Origin: Daphnia pulex
Taxonomy: Eukaryota; Arthropoda; Branchiopoda; Diplostraca; Daphniidae
Direction of reading: 5' to 3'
Length of the DNA: 64,000 bases
NCBI RefSeq assembly: GCF_021134715.1
Contig: NC_060017.1
Location: 5,208,001 to 5,272,000, forward strand
A program made the position numbers and the translations under genes. Positions 13,140 to 24,123 of the stretch are shown in pieces (within the stretch, counting starts at the first letter, position 1; each line of letters starts with the position of its first letter). Below the pieces are notes generated by a model. The model did no database searches, was not told where the DNA came from, and was given only the letters and a program-made list of their open reading frames with translations.

Positions 13140-14890
13140 GGCAATGTTGCGCTTTGCGCGTTACTTTCAAGATGGCTGCTGACAGTCTGACAGCCTCGGC
13201 GGCCTCGGCGACCTAAGTCAACTCAACTTATTTTCCCTGACATTACTCGTCATAAAAATGGTGACTACTACTTGTATTCTTTAAGGCTATTAAATGTAAT
13301 TATTTTGTGTTGGTGCATTTACACATAACATAGCCTAAAATTTATACTTGGCAAATCCATCTGATAATGTGGCCTGAAACAGCTGTATATTTTCCCAAAA
13401 TGTCTCTTGCTGCAAGCCCCGGCTGTGCGTTTCGTCTCATGTAGAAATACTCCACAACAGTAAAAGTTATCATGTTAGTCTAACCCTAAAGTTACACATT
13501 TATTTATTTGATGACCTTGTTTCTGATAATAATCAAGTTTTTATTTTTCAATTAACAGTGTGGTGAAGTCTGAGCTTCTTCATTGCAGTCCAATGCGCTG
13601 TGCTGTGCAATTTGTTGCAGCCAGCTGGCGAAAGGGGTTCTTCTTGCAGGCTTGCTACCTGTAGCGTTTGTAGCTTTGTCAGATTCAGAAACACTTCCGA
13701 ACAATTTAAAGTAATTGAGTTGATCAACTTTTTTACAGTAAGGCTACACATTTAATTTGTTGATGACTAGCTCTTTGCTTTTTATCTGTTGACTTTTCAG
13801 TTAAGACTGTTTTAAAAGCTTGCCAACTGTTGATTCTTTTTTAAAGTTTGTAAAAATAATTCTTAGAGATTGCTTAGTTTAACTATGCTTCTGTTATTTT
13901 CTTATGTTACACACCACTTTGTTTTCTGATAGAAATTGAGTTTTTTTTCTTTCCCCAGAGTAGGATTAGCAGCCTCTTGAGGTCTGAGTTGCAGTCCAAT
14001 GTGTACATGAATTTTGTGCAGCCAGCTAGTAAACAGTGTGGTGAGCTGTTGCATGCAGACTGCGGTGTTGGTGTCGTTCGTTCATTTAACTTTGGACCGT
14101 TCAGTCGTTCGTTTATCGTAAGAAATCTGTCACTTGTCGTAGGTGTGTAAAATTGTGTCCACCAGGTGTCAAAGTAGGTTAGCATTTAGTTCTTGATGTC
14201 GAAGAAAAGTGACATCTTAGTTTGTGCTTCTAAATAAGTGCTTTTGTGGAAAGTACGTACTTGTAAAGAATTGTAAACTTTTGTTGATGAAACATGACAG
14301 AAATTCCCTTGCTTTTTAAAAAGGTGAAATGAAATCTTGATGATCTTTGATAATCTTCTTGATTTCTTTTTTCTCTAGTCTAGTGTACATTTCAAGTAAA
14401 TCATTTTTGGTATCTATTTTACATTTCAAATTTGTATTGTTCTTTTGCTTTGTAGATCACCGTGGTCAGTTTTATTGTTGAGCTGTTTATGGTGTTGCTG
14501 TTTGGGGTACAGTGGTTTTGCAGTCATTTTCCAGTTGAGAGATGCGCTGAAATGGAGCTTGTGCAGACTTGCAGTTGAACACCATACTTTAATGTGTCAT
14601 TTTCCTATGTTGGTGTCCATGCAGTGGTGATCTGTTGTGGAAAATAGTCGATGTTGCCTGATGGCTGTTGGGCTTATTTTATCGGCAGCATTTTGTCGAT
14701 CTGTCGTCGCTTGCCACCTGTACCGCCATTGAGGTAATGCTTGATGTACAGTCTCATTTAATTATTGACTTTAAGCTAATATCTCCGTTTTCATTACAGT
14801 TGATTCGTTTGCCGCCGAACTGTTGAAACTAAGAAGACGTTGCTGAAATTCAAGATTGATCAATTAATAATGTTTATAAATTAAAAGTGC
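13140..14890 (+). ncRNA. Possible spliced noncoding transcript (left arm copy)
   Basis: Several blocks look like exons on the + strand. About 13559-13709 follows TTCAATTAACAG and ends before GTAATT. About 13961-14142 follows CTTTCCCCAG and ends before GTGTGT. About 14456-14732 follows TTTGCTTTGTAG and ends before GTAATG. About 14801-14890 follows TTTCATTACAG. The second and third share a diverged core (GCAGTCCAATG then GCAGCCAGCT), as if one exon was duplicated. No long ORF joins them. A 14-codon ORF beginning MAADSL in a good start context lies at 13172-13216. This is splice-signal reading only, with no family match. Confidence 0.25.
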
Positions 14891-15209
14891 ATATCTGGGC
14901 TCCCTTCTTCAGTGGCCCCGTTTCCCTAAATAACCACTTACCAACGCCCGCCGGTGGTCACTCACTCGCTGCGACTACCAGGAGGAAGGGAGATGTTTGA
15001 TCGAACGGGGACTTGCAAGGCGCTTGATTCGATGAAATCTGTTGGAGGGTCATGAGTCTAAGCCGGAAGCCTACTAATATGATGCATTGATTTCATAATA
15101 ACTGCTCCTCAGCTCTCTTCGCTCTTTTTCCGGTTTCTCTTAACCACGGCCGGGTAATCCTCCCTGGTAGAGTCAGTTGGGCAGTGTCTTCTCCTGCTTG
15201 ACTGGCTGC

Positions 15210-15376
15210 AGTTTGTACCGGACGGTTTGTTTAATAAATAAAACAAGTATAAAAAAACATATAATGTTTTCATTTTATAAATTGTTATTAATTAATTAAA
15301 TATAAATAGGTAACAACTTGATTAGCAAGTATATTTATGTAACGTTGTTTATTAAACAGACCGTCCGATACAAACT
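15210..15376. mobile_element. MITE-like hairpin, 167 bp (left arm)
   Basis: Terminal inverted repeats of about 32 bp. The left one starts AGTTTGTACCGGACGGTTTG; the right one is the reverse complement of AGTTTGTATCGGACGGTCTG and its continuation. The roughly 100-bp interior is very AT-rich with no ORF. No unambiguous target-site duplication was seen, so the superfamily is not called. Confidence 0.6.
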
Positions 15377-16204
15377 CTTAGTTAGTACTATTGCTCAAAA
15401 ACTGATTCTCTTGAATCAGCAGACTCGAGTGTTTATAGCGCCGCCAAGGTAGATATTTCTGAATGGTACCCGTCTTGTCAACTGCTAATGATTCGTGTTC
15501 TTGGTTTGACAGAAGCTGTGTTGTGTGTGTTGATCGTCTCCACCATGCACGCGATAATCAAGACCAGCAACGTCTTGATCAAGAAGAAGAAAAGAACGGA
15601 GAAGCAAAGAACGACGATGTAAATAGCGGGGTGGGTACCGCTAAATTCATTCTTAGTTGAATGTCGAATCGCTAATATCATTGTTGGTTATGGTAGAACA
15701 GTTTTCCATACTGGTACGCTGTATGACGTCGAGCATTGCCAAAATGGAAGTGCTCTTTGAAGAACTGAGCGTCTAAATCTTCTTCAGTCAGATGAAGCTA
15801 ACGGATTCGGAAATCGTCGAAGAAGCAGAGGACATCACAGCTAAAAAAAAAACGTGAGTCAAACTCCTGTGGTTAAGTTCTGCAGCTACTCTCAAAATAT
15901 TTTGTCTTGTTTGCTCGTGTTGATTGTAGACTGCTTTTAAATTATCTATCAGGGAAGCCCTAATAAGAGGTCCAAGAGAAATTTATTCGGGTTAACTGAT
16001 ACCATGCCACGTACTAAATCGTTAATGGTTTTCAGGTAAAAAATAACCATGGGAATATGGGGTCGCAGAAATAGATGTCACTGGTGGAAAATAAGAAGGT
16101 GATATGGTATTTTTCTTTTCTACTGTCTGATTTTTAAAGATTTGGTGAGGAACATCCAATCTGTCGATCGCGGTCGCTAACCAATTGTTAGAAAAACAGC
16201 ACCA

Positions 16205-16340
16205 ATAATGGTAAGAAGGTGTGCTGTGAAGTGGAGTGATAATTTTAATCATAGACATTCAGGTTTCATTTCGTGATTTGTCAGGTCGAACTCGGATGTG
16301 CTTTATTCGAGATTTTAACACAAATTGCATTTTATACATA
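16205..16340 (+). repeat. Diverged direct repeat, copy B (left arm)
   Basis: Second copy of the repeat at 12882-13015, about 3.3 kb away in the same orientation; mirror copy near 27000-27134. The pair could be remnants of a segmental duplication or of element ends. Nothing between them looks like a transposase. Confidence 0.55.
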
Positions 16341-16651
16341 AAAAAATTTATCATAAAGCTACAATGTTACAGCATTACCCGTACTATGGCTCGTCCCGGT
16401 TTGTATTGCTTTGTATAATCTTTAGTTGAACGCTAAATTAATTAGAGGCTAGCTAAGAGAATTTGGCTAGATCTTTACAAGATTAGTGAATGTGATTTTT
16501 TAAAGAAATTGTGCCTGTTGCACATCATCGATATTATTGGCCTTGATTCTTAAAGGTGGCTTGGCTAAACTTTCGACGGTTAAACTCTATTTAATAAAGA
16601 GATAATATAACATTTAGCTAATGATCTTGCATTCTTGACTAAATATTTTCA

Positions 16652-16787
16652 GGCAACTTTTGAAGTTTTTGTGGGCACTGATTTGCAGAGTGCTCGTGAC
16701 CAACAGATAAAATGGCCCAATCCATATTGCAAATTTGCAAGCTGTCTTCCAAAACCATCCAAAACCAAGGAATTTCTATTTGCAAGG
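16652..16787 (+). CDS. Possible orphan coding exon, 45 codons (left arm)
   Basis: Open throughout in one frame, with ATATTTTCAG before it and GTAATT after it. The peptide begins ATFEVFVGTDLQSARDQQIK and ends KTKEFLFAR. I recognise no family. A second candidate exon (15787-15852, acceptor TCTTCTTCAG, donor GTGAGT, peptide MKLTDSEIVEEAEDI) lies upstream, but its phase does not match. The mirror copy is at 26552-26687 on the - strand. It could be chance or a relic of a degraded gene. Confidence 0.25.
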
Positions 16788-16953
16788 TAATTATTTCAAC
16801 CAGCAATGTTTCTTTTAATTACTGTGGTAATAATTCAAGATGATGAAGTCTAATTAGGTAGAAAACCTTTCTGAAAAGTTTAGGAGCCATTGTTAATTTC
16901 AATTGGTGTAAAGTGAGTTTTAAGCCATAATCATTTGGTATTAATTTTTATAT

Positions 16954-17600
16954 TGGTTGTTGTAGACCCATTCCAATCCCCAGCAACGTAAACCTGCAAA
17001 AGGAAAGGCGCATAAAACTTGTCATGCAGTGGTGTAGAGGTTGGGTGAGAACGGGATGTGTTACATAACCATTTGGTATTCATTTTGATATTGGTTGTTG
17101 TAGACCCATCCCCAGCAACAACAACCTGCAAAAGGAAAGGCACGTAAAACTTGTCAAAAAGAGGTTGGGTGAGAACGGGATGTGTTAGATAACCATTTTC
17201 ATTTTGATATTGGTTGTTGTAGACCCATCCCCAGCAACAACAACCTGCAAAAGGAAAGGCACGTAAAACTTGTCAAAAAGAGGTTGGGTGAGAACGGGAT
17301 GTGTTAGATAACCATTTTCATTTTGATATTGGTTGTTGTAGACCCATCCCCAGCAACAACAACCTGCAAAAGGAAAGGCACGTAAAACTTGTCAAAAAGA
17401 GGTTGGGTGAGAACGGGATGTGTTAGATAACCATTTTCATTTTGATATTGGTTGTTGTAGACCCATCCCCAGCAACAACAACCTGCAAAAGGAAAGGCAC
17501 GTAAAACTTGTCAAAAAGAGGTTGGGTGAGAACGGGATGTGTTAGATAACCATTTTCATTTTGATATTGGTTGTTGTAGACCCATCCCTAGAAACTTCAA
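16954..17600 (+). repeat. 119-bp tandem repeat array (left arm)
   Basis: The anchor TAGACCC falls at 16963, 17101, 17220, 17339, 17458 and 17577, giving one 138-bp and four 119-bp spacings. The four central units look identical or nearly so. Each unit contains CCCCAGCAACAACAACCTGC, GGCACGTAAAACTTGTC and GAGAACGGGATGTGTTAGA. The array ends about 150 bp upstream of the TATA box of the tyrosine-rich gene. Confidence 0.95.
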
Positions 17601-17752
17601 CCTGCAAAGGGACATTCGAAGGTCACGGAGATCATTACATAAAACGTGTCATGCAGTGGTGTAGAGGTTGGGTGAGAACGGGACGTGTTTCATCATTTTC
17701 AAGCTGCTACAATAGCCGCAAGGCTTAAGAGGAGGGGGTGATCAAAAAATCG

Positions 17753-17759
17753 TATAAAA
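17753..17759 (+). promoter_or_regulatory. TATA box of tyrosine-rich protein gene (left arm)
   Basis: TATAAAA about 94 bases upstream of the ATG at 17847, at a normal distance for a start site near 17785 and a short 5' UTR. ACGTG occurs twice just upstream (near 17644 and 17685). Confidence 0.6.
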
Positions 17760-17846
17760 CGAGAGAGAAAAGGCGAAGGTAAGTCAGTTGAGGGAGCATC
17801 TCCGACACGGCAACAACTGCAGCGCTCTATCTGTCAGTTCGCATCC

Positions 17847-19098
17847 ATGGGTAAATATTCTGCCATTTACATAGAGTTTGGTATCAATCCTTCTTTTTGT
17901 TTATGTATGCCTGTTATTATGTAATATCTAAGTCAAATTTGTAATTGCCTAGCAAACTATGGCGTAGTGCTGCTGTTGTGTGTTGAATCATTGATGGCTG
18001 TGTCGACCACTGGTGTACCGATGTCTTCTTGGTATGGCGAATACCAAACCGCAACTCCGCCGCCATACTACCCAAAAGCAACTTACGCAACGGCCAGTTA
18101 CTGCACCGAGGTCTTCAAGTACTACACCACTAAAGCACCGGACTTTAATAGCACAACTTACGCTGCCCCGAGCCACTACACTGACGCCCTGAAGTATTAC
18201 TCTGCCCGGAGTTACTACACCACCAAGGCGACGGAGGATGACTACGCATGCTGCCCTATCCTACTACACCGAGGCTCCTAAGTATTACTCTGTTCTCATC
18301 TATTTATTGCACCGATTTTCCTAAATACTACTCTGTTCCCAGCTGCTACACCGAGGCTCCAGCTGCTACACCGAGGCTCCAGCTGCTACACCGAGGCTCC
18401 AGCTGCTACACCGAGGCTCCAGCTGCTACACCGAGGCTCCAGCTGCTACACCGAGGCTCCAGCTGCTACACCGAGGCTCCAGCTGCTACACCGAGGCTCC
18501 AGCTGCTACACCGAGGCTCCAGCTGCTACACCGAGGCTCCAGCTGCTACACCGAGGCTCCAGCTGCTACACCGAGGCTCCAGCTGCTACACCGAGGCTCC
18601 AGCTGCTACACCGAGGCTCCAGCTGCTACACCGAGGCTCCAGCTGCTACACCGAGGCTCCAGCTGCTTACTACACCGAGGCTCCAGCTGCTTACTACACC
18701 GAAGCGGCAAAGTACTACTCTGCCCCGATCTACACAACCATATCTGTGGCGTCCAAGTATTACGCTCTCCCGACTTACTGCACAGCAGCTGCTCTTTCGT
18801 ACTACGTTGAACAGAAATACTACACTGATGCTCCAGTTCACTACACCACGACTTACGCTACACCGCAGCCCCCAAGTACTACACCAAAGAAGGCGCCTTC
18901 AACAACGTATGCTGACTAGTTTATTACACCGAGGCTCCCAAGTACTTCATCACTAAGGCACCGGAATTCTACACGTCTATGTATGCTGCCCCTGCCTACT
19001 ACACCGAGGCCCCGCATTACTTCAACACTGAAACGCCCAAGTACTACACTACAACCTGTGCTTCCCACACCTACGTACCGAAATATTATTGTGCGTAA
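17847..19098 (+). pseudogene. Tyrosine-rich secreted repeat protein, broken copy 1 (left arm)
   Basis: Exon 1 is just ATGG (17847-17850). The intron is 17851-17952 (GTAAAT...CCTAG) and exon 2 starts at 17953. The protein begins MANYGVVLLLCVESLMAVST, a good signal peptide, then Tyr-rich repeats of the YYTTKAP, YAAPSHYTDALKYYSA type. This suggests an extracellular structural or cuticle-associated protein; the function is inferred. The frame breaks near 18240-18250 and stops at 18279-18281 (about 110 residues). Repeat-type sequence continues in other frames through a 20-bp minisatellite to a plausible original stop, TAA at 19096-19098, with several more frame changes. A short product could still be made. 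Confidence 0.7.
18341..18684 (+). repeat. 20-bp minisatellite, 16 copies plus one 24-bp unit (left arm)
   Basis: Sixteen perfect copies of AGCTGCTACACCGAGGCTCC (18341-18660) followed by a 24-bp variant with TTAC inserted. The unit encodes CYTEAPA-type sequence in one frame. Because 20 is not a multiple of 3, the array cycles through all three frames with no stop. Confidence 0.97.
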
Positions 19099-19187
19099 AA
19101 GGAGTCTTCCACAAAAAAAGAAGTGCCCGAACTGCAGTGCCCTATCTGTCACCAACCGATTCCTCATCGTGTAACCGATTCGCAATT

Positions 19188-19965
19188 ATGGGTAAATATT
19201 CTTATTTTTACATAGAGTTTTGTATCAATTATATTTTTTTCTATTTGTTAATATGCCTTTTAATATTTAATATTAATGTTTCAATTTATTTACTGTCTAG
19301 TGAACTATGGTGTCGTGCTCCTGTTGGGTGTTGTATCGTTGATGGCTGGGTCGACTGCTGGTGCAGCGATGTCTCCTTGGTATGGCGGAAACCAAACCGC
19401 AACGCCGCCGCTTTCCAACACAACTTACGCAACGACTAGTTCCTGCACTGATGTCTTCCAGTACTACACCACCAAAGCACCGGAGTTTTATACCACAACT
19501 TACGCTGCCCCGAGCCACTACACTGATGCCCTGAAGTATTACTCTGCCCTGAGTTACTACACCATCTAGGCGACGGAGTACTACACGTATACTGCCTATC
19601 CTACTACACCGAGGCTTCTAAGTATTACTCTGTTCTCAGCTACTTATTGCACCGATTTTCCTAAATACTACTCTGTTCCCAGCTGTTACACCGAGGCTCC
19701 CGCTGATTTCTCCACCAAGACGGTCGAATACTACACCGAAGCGGCGAAGTACTTCTCTGCCCCGATCCACAACCGAGGCGGCCAAGTATTACGCAGTCCC
19801 GACTTGCTACTCGAAAGCTGTCTTTCGTGCTACGTTGAACAGAAATACTACACTGATGCTCCAATCTACTACACCACGACCTACGCTACACCTAGCTACA
19901 ACACCGCAGCCCACAAGTACTACACCGAAGAAGCCGCCTATTACACAACTACGTACGCTGCCTAG
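19188..19965 (+). pseudogene. Tyrosine-rich secreted repeat protein, broken copy 2 (left arm)
   Basis: Tandem paralogue of copy 1, starting about 90 bp after it. Exon 1 is ATGG (19188-19191), the intron ends with GTCTAG at 19300, and exon 2 starts at 19301. The protein begins MVNYGVVLLLGVVSLMAGST (signal peptide) and continues with YYTTKAPEFYTT-type repeats. A TAG at 19567-19569 replaces the lysine codon expected after YYTT and ends a 90-residue product. Matching repeat sequence continues with frame changes to TAG at 19963-19965. No TATA box lies in the short gap, so its own promoter is doubtful. Confidence 0.7.
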
Positions 19966-21519
19966 TTTAGTACATCGACGAAATTAAGTATTGCCCTGCT
20001 CGAAACTTCTACCAAACTTAGGTTCATATTTATTGCAATTTTCACGACTAAACTATGTCACCTGAAGTATTTCTCTGTATGTGTTGAAAGATTGTTGGAA
20101 TACAAGATTGATTGATAAATCACGATGTCATGTCTATTTTCTCTAAGTACCTTTCCTCCTGCTGATTATGCATGATGTGAGAAAATATTTTTGAATGCTA
20201 TGTAAACTTAAAAATTGATCTTGCAAAATACAACAATAAAAATTCAAACTCCTGTTTTACATTTCAATAATATTTTAACTCTTTTCTTTCTATAAATTTT
20301 TTTCTATCATTAAATTTCAAAGTCCAACAACCAATAATTTTCTGAAAAATTCAAAGTCCACCACACCTATTTTTCTGCTAAGTCCAGACTTTTGTTTTTG
20401 AAAAAAAATTTAAAAAAATTCCCCTTACACGAGATTTTAAAAAATTTATCGCGAAAAAGATTGATACGAATATTTTATTGCATACCAAATTTATTTTTAT
20501 AACATTTTACATACATCATATTCATTTTTCCTGTGGCCCCCAAGGGGGGGGGGGCCTGTCGCTTTCTCTACCGCGATAATAACATGATGCAAGTTATATG
20601 CAAGTTATTATTTGTTTGGTGCAGAAAGCTTGTTTTATCTAGCAGTTATCGACTGTTTCAAACCTGACATTGATCAGGTTGCCTCAGTCGTATACTGCAT
20701 GATTGAATGAAAACTCAAGACAACAGATCAAAATTTTAAAGCAGCATCACAAAATATCACTGGCAGAGCAATTTCATATGGCATGGATGAAAACGACAAC
20801 ACAAAATTTTTGAAGTCAGGAACCCAGATGGAACAGCTCAGCTACAACAGCACAGCAACTTCTGGATTACACTGCAACTGCATGGTACTTCAATGGTTCA
20901 ATCCGTCTTGGTCACACCTTTCACCATTTGGCTGCATTCCGCTGCAACAAGGTAACCACCAGCATTAGAAGTTTTTTATACCTGTTTAAGAAAAGAAAAT
21001 TATTGTCGAGAAACACAACTTTGTACACACACATACTCTTTATAACAAAAGAATACAAAGAGTAACAGAAAACTACGCAGACCAACAGAATAACTTAGAT
21101 GTCTGATTCAAATTTTCTATAGCAGCAGAGCAAATCATTCTACTCTCTAGTCATGTTAACTAAATCTGTAGTACTCTTGTAAGACATTTGATCACAATAA
21201 TTACTTTTTGCTGTTGCATGGGATAAGACGTACGCCTAAGAACAGGCAGCGAGATACACGAGGCACGCCATTTCGGAAATGTACAGGCACTTCCCAAGTC
21301 TGAGTTGAATGATTTGGCAAATTGGTTTCTACGTGCTAAATCACCTGTAAATTTTCACATCAACATTTTACATTCAATAACAATAGGAAATTTAACAATA
21401 AATACCTTTTAATTTTCATCGTGAGGGAGACGTGACAACCAACAACCCACTTCTGCTGCGTCTGGGAACAAAATGGCCGCTAAGCATTCCTGAAGACACT
21501 CGCGCTACCTGGTGGACAT

Positions 21520-21702
21520 CATTCAGCCACCTATTGACAGCCATTAGACTCCTGTTCCAGAGTGCCCGACAGTAGAACTCCACTACGCGACAATAATAAT
21601 TAGGCACGCAAATAATTAAGAATTAAGAATAACAATTATTGGAGTTCTATTGTATTGTATTGTTGTCATTTGTAACAGGAACAAGTGGCTGTATCTGTAT
21701 GA
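21520..21702. other. Central spacer of the palindrome
   Basis: A 183-bp loop between the two arms, where exact mirror identity stops. It contains GTGCCCGACAGTAGAACTCC with ACTACGCGACAATA (21562-21595), almost identical to the left outer end (12547-12580), and an oppositely oriented GGAGTTCTATTGT at 21641-21653. Weak, gapped mirror similarity continues for a few dozen bases inside each edge. Confidence 0.9.
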
Positions 21703-23256
21703 ATGTCCACCAGGTAGCGCGAGTGTCTTCAGGAATGCTTAGCGGCCATTTTGTTCCCAGACGCAGCAGAAGTGGGTTGTTGGTTGTCACGTCTCCCTCA
21801 CGATGAAAATTAAAAGGTATTTATTGTTAAATTTCCTATTGTTATTGAATGTAAAATGTTGATGTGAAAATTTACAGGTGATTTAGCACGTAGAAACCAA
21901 TTTGCCAAATCATTCAACTCAGACTTGGGAAGTGCCTGTACATTTCCGAAATGGCGTGCCTCGTGTATCTCGCTGCCTGTTCTTAGGCGTACGTCTTATC
22001 CCATGCAACAGCAAAAAGTAATTATTGTGATCAAATGTCTTACAAGAGTACTACAGATTTAGTTAACATGACTAGAGAGTAGAATGATTTGCTCTGCTGC
22101 TATAGAAAATTTGAATCAGACATCTAAGTTATTCTGTTGGTCTGCGTAGTTTTCTGTTACTCTTTGTATTCTTTTGTTATAAAGAGTATGTGTGTGTACA
22201 AAGTTGTGTTTCTCGACAATAATTTTCTTTTCTTAAACAGGTATAAAAAACTTCTAATGCTGGTGGTTACCTTGTTGCAGCGGAATGCAGCCAAATGGTG
22301 AAAGGTGTGACCAAGACGGATTGAACCATTGAAGTACCATGCAGTTGCAGTGTAATCCAGAAGTTGCTGTGCTGTTGTAGCTGAGCTGTTCCATCTGGGT
22401 TCCTGACTTCAAAAATTTTGTGTTGTCGTTTTCATCCATGCCATATGAAATTGCTCTGCCAGTGATATTTTGTGATGCTGCTTTAAAATTTTGATCTGTT
22501 GTCTTGAGTTTTCATTCAATCATGCAGTATACGACTGAGGCAACCTGATCAATGTCAGGTTTGAAACAGTCGATAACTGCTAGATAAAACAAGCTTTCTG
22601 CACCAAACAAATAATAACTTGCATATAACTTGCATCATGTTATTATCGCGGTAGAGAAAGCGACAGGCCCCCCCCCCCTTGGGGGCCACAGGAAAAATGA
22701 ATATGATGTATGTAAAATGTTATAAAAATAAATTTGGTATGCAATAAAATATTCGTATCAATCTTTTTCGCGATAAATTTTTTAAAATCTCGTGTAAGGG
22801 GAATTTTTTTAAATTTTTTTTCAAAAACAAAAGTCTGGACTTAGCAGAAAAATAGGTGTGGTGGACTTTGAATTTTTCAGAAAATTATTGGTTGTTGGAC
22901 TTTGAAATTTAATGATAGAAAAAAATTTATAGAAAGAAAAGAGTTAAAATATTATTGAAATGTAAAACAGGAGTTTGAATTTTTATTGTTGTATTTTGCA
23001 AGATCAATTTTTAAGTTTACATAGCATTCAAAAATATTTTCTCACATCATGCATAATCAGCAGGAGGAAAGGTACTTAGAGAAAATAGACATGACATCGT
23101 GATTTATCAATCAATCTTGTATTCCAACAATCTTTCAACACATACAGAGAAATACTTCAGGTGACATAGTTTAGTCGTGAAAATTGCAATAAATATGAAC
23201 CTAAGTTTGGTAGAAGTTTCGAGCAGGGCAATACTTAATTTCGTCGATGTACTAAA

Positions 23257-24034
23257 CTAGGCAGCGTACGTAGTTGTGTAATAGGCGGCTTCTTCGGTGT
23301 AGTACTTGTGGGCTGCGGTGTTGTAGCTAGGTGTAGCGTAGGTCGTGGTGTAGTAGATTGGAGCATCAGTGTAGTATTTCTGTTCAACGTAGCACGAAAG
23401 ACAGCTTTCGAGTAGCAAGTCGGGACTGCGTAATACTTGGCCGCCTCGGTTGTGGATCGGGGCAGAGAAGTACTTCGCCGCTTCGGTGTAGTATTCGACC
23501 GTCTTGGTGGAGAAATCAGCGGGAGCCTCGGTGTAACAGCTGGGAACAGAGTAGTATTTAGGAAAATCGGTGCAATAAGTAGCTGAGAACAGAGTAATAC
23601 TTAGAAGCCTCGGTGTAGTAGGATAGGCAGTATACGTGTAGTACTCCGTCGCCTAGATGGTGTAGTAACTCAGGGCAGAGTAATACTTCAGGGCATCAGT
23701 GTAGTGGCTCGGGGCAGCGTAAGTTGTGGTATAAAACTCCGGTGCTTTGGTGGTGTAGTACTGGAAGACATCAGTGCAGGAACTAGTCGTTGCGTAAGTT
23801 GTGTTGGAAAGCGGCGGCGTTGCGGTTTGGTTTCCGCCATACCAAGGAGACATCGCTGCACCAGCAGTCGACCCAGCCATCAACGATACAACACCCAACA
23901 GGAGCACGACACCATAGTTCACTAGACAGTAAATAAATTGAAACATTAATATTAAATATTAAAAGGCATATTAACAAATAGAAAAAAATATAATTGATAC
24001 AAAACTCTATGTAAAAATAAGAATATTTACCCAT
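23257..24034 (-). pseudogene. Tyrosine-rich secreted repeat protein, broken copy 2 (right arm)
   Basis: Mirror of 19188-19965, with the same two-exon structure and the same early TAG (complement of 23653-23655). The shared lesion shows that the break came before the arm duplication or was spread between arms by gene conversion. Confidence 0.7.
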
Positions 24035-24123
24035 AATTGCGAATCGGTTACACGATGAGGAATCGGTTGGTGACAGATAGGGCACTGCAGTTCGGGCACT
24101 TCTTTTTTTGTGGAAGACTCCTT

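Larger units (their letters stand above)
12477..21519 (+). repeat. Left arm of a giant inverted repeat (palindrome)
   Basis: This 9,043-bp stretch is nearly the reverse complement of 21703-30840. Matching positions sum to 43222 (inner part), 43458 (17.6-18.3 kb), 43339 (about 12.7-17 kb) and 43317 (outermost end). The arms therefore stay collinear, with only three length changes: a minisatellite near 18.5 kb, one 119-bp unit near 17.3 kb, and about 22 bp near 12.55 kb. I saw only scattered single-base differences, for example around 14611, 14935, 15033, 16352 and 17791. The arm carries two broken tyrosine-rich protein genes, a tandem array, a MITE-like hairpin and exon-like blocks. Confidence 0.95.

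Noticed and set aside
18341-18684. Possible CRISPR-like array
   Set aside because: The 20-bp units are directly adjacent with no unique spacers, and the context is a eukaryotic coding repeat.
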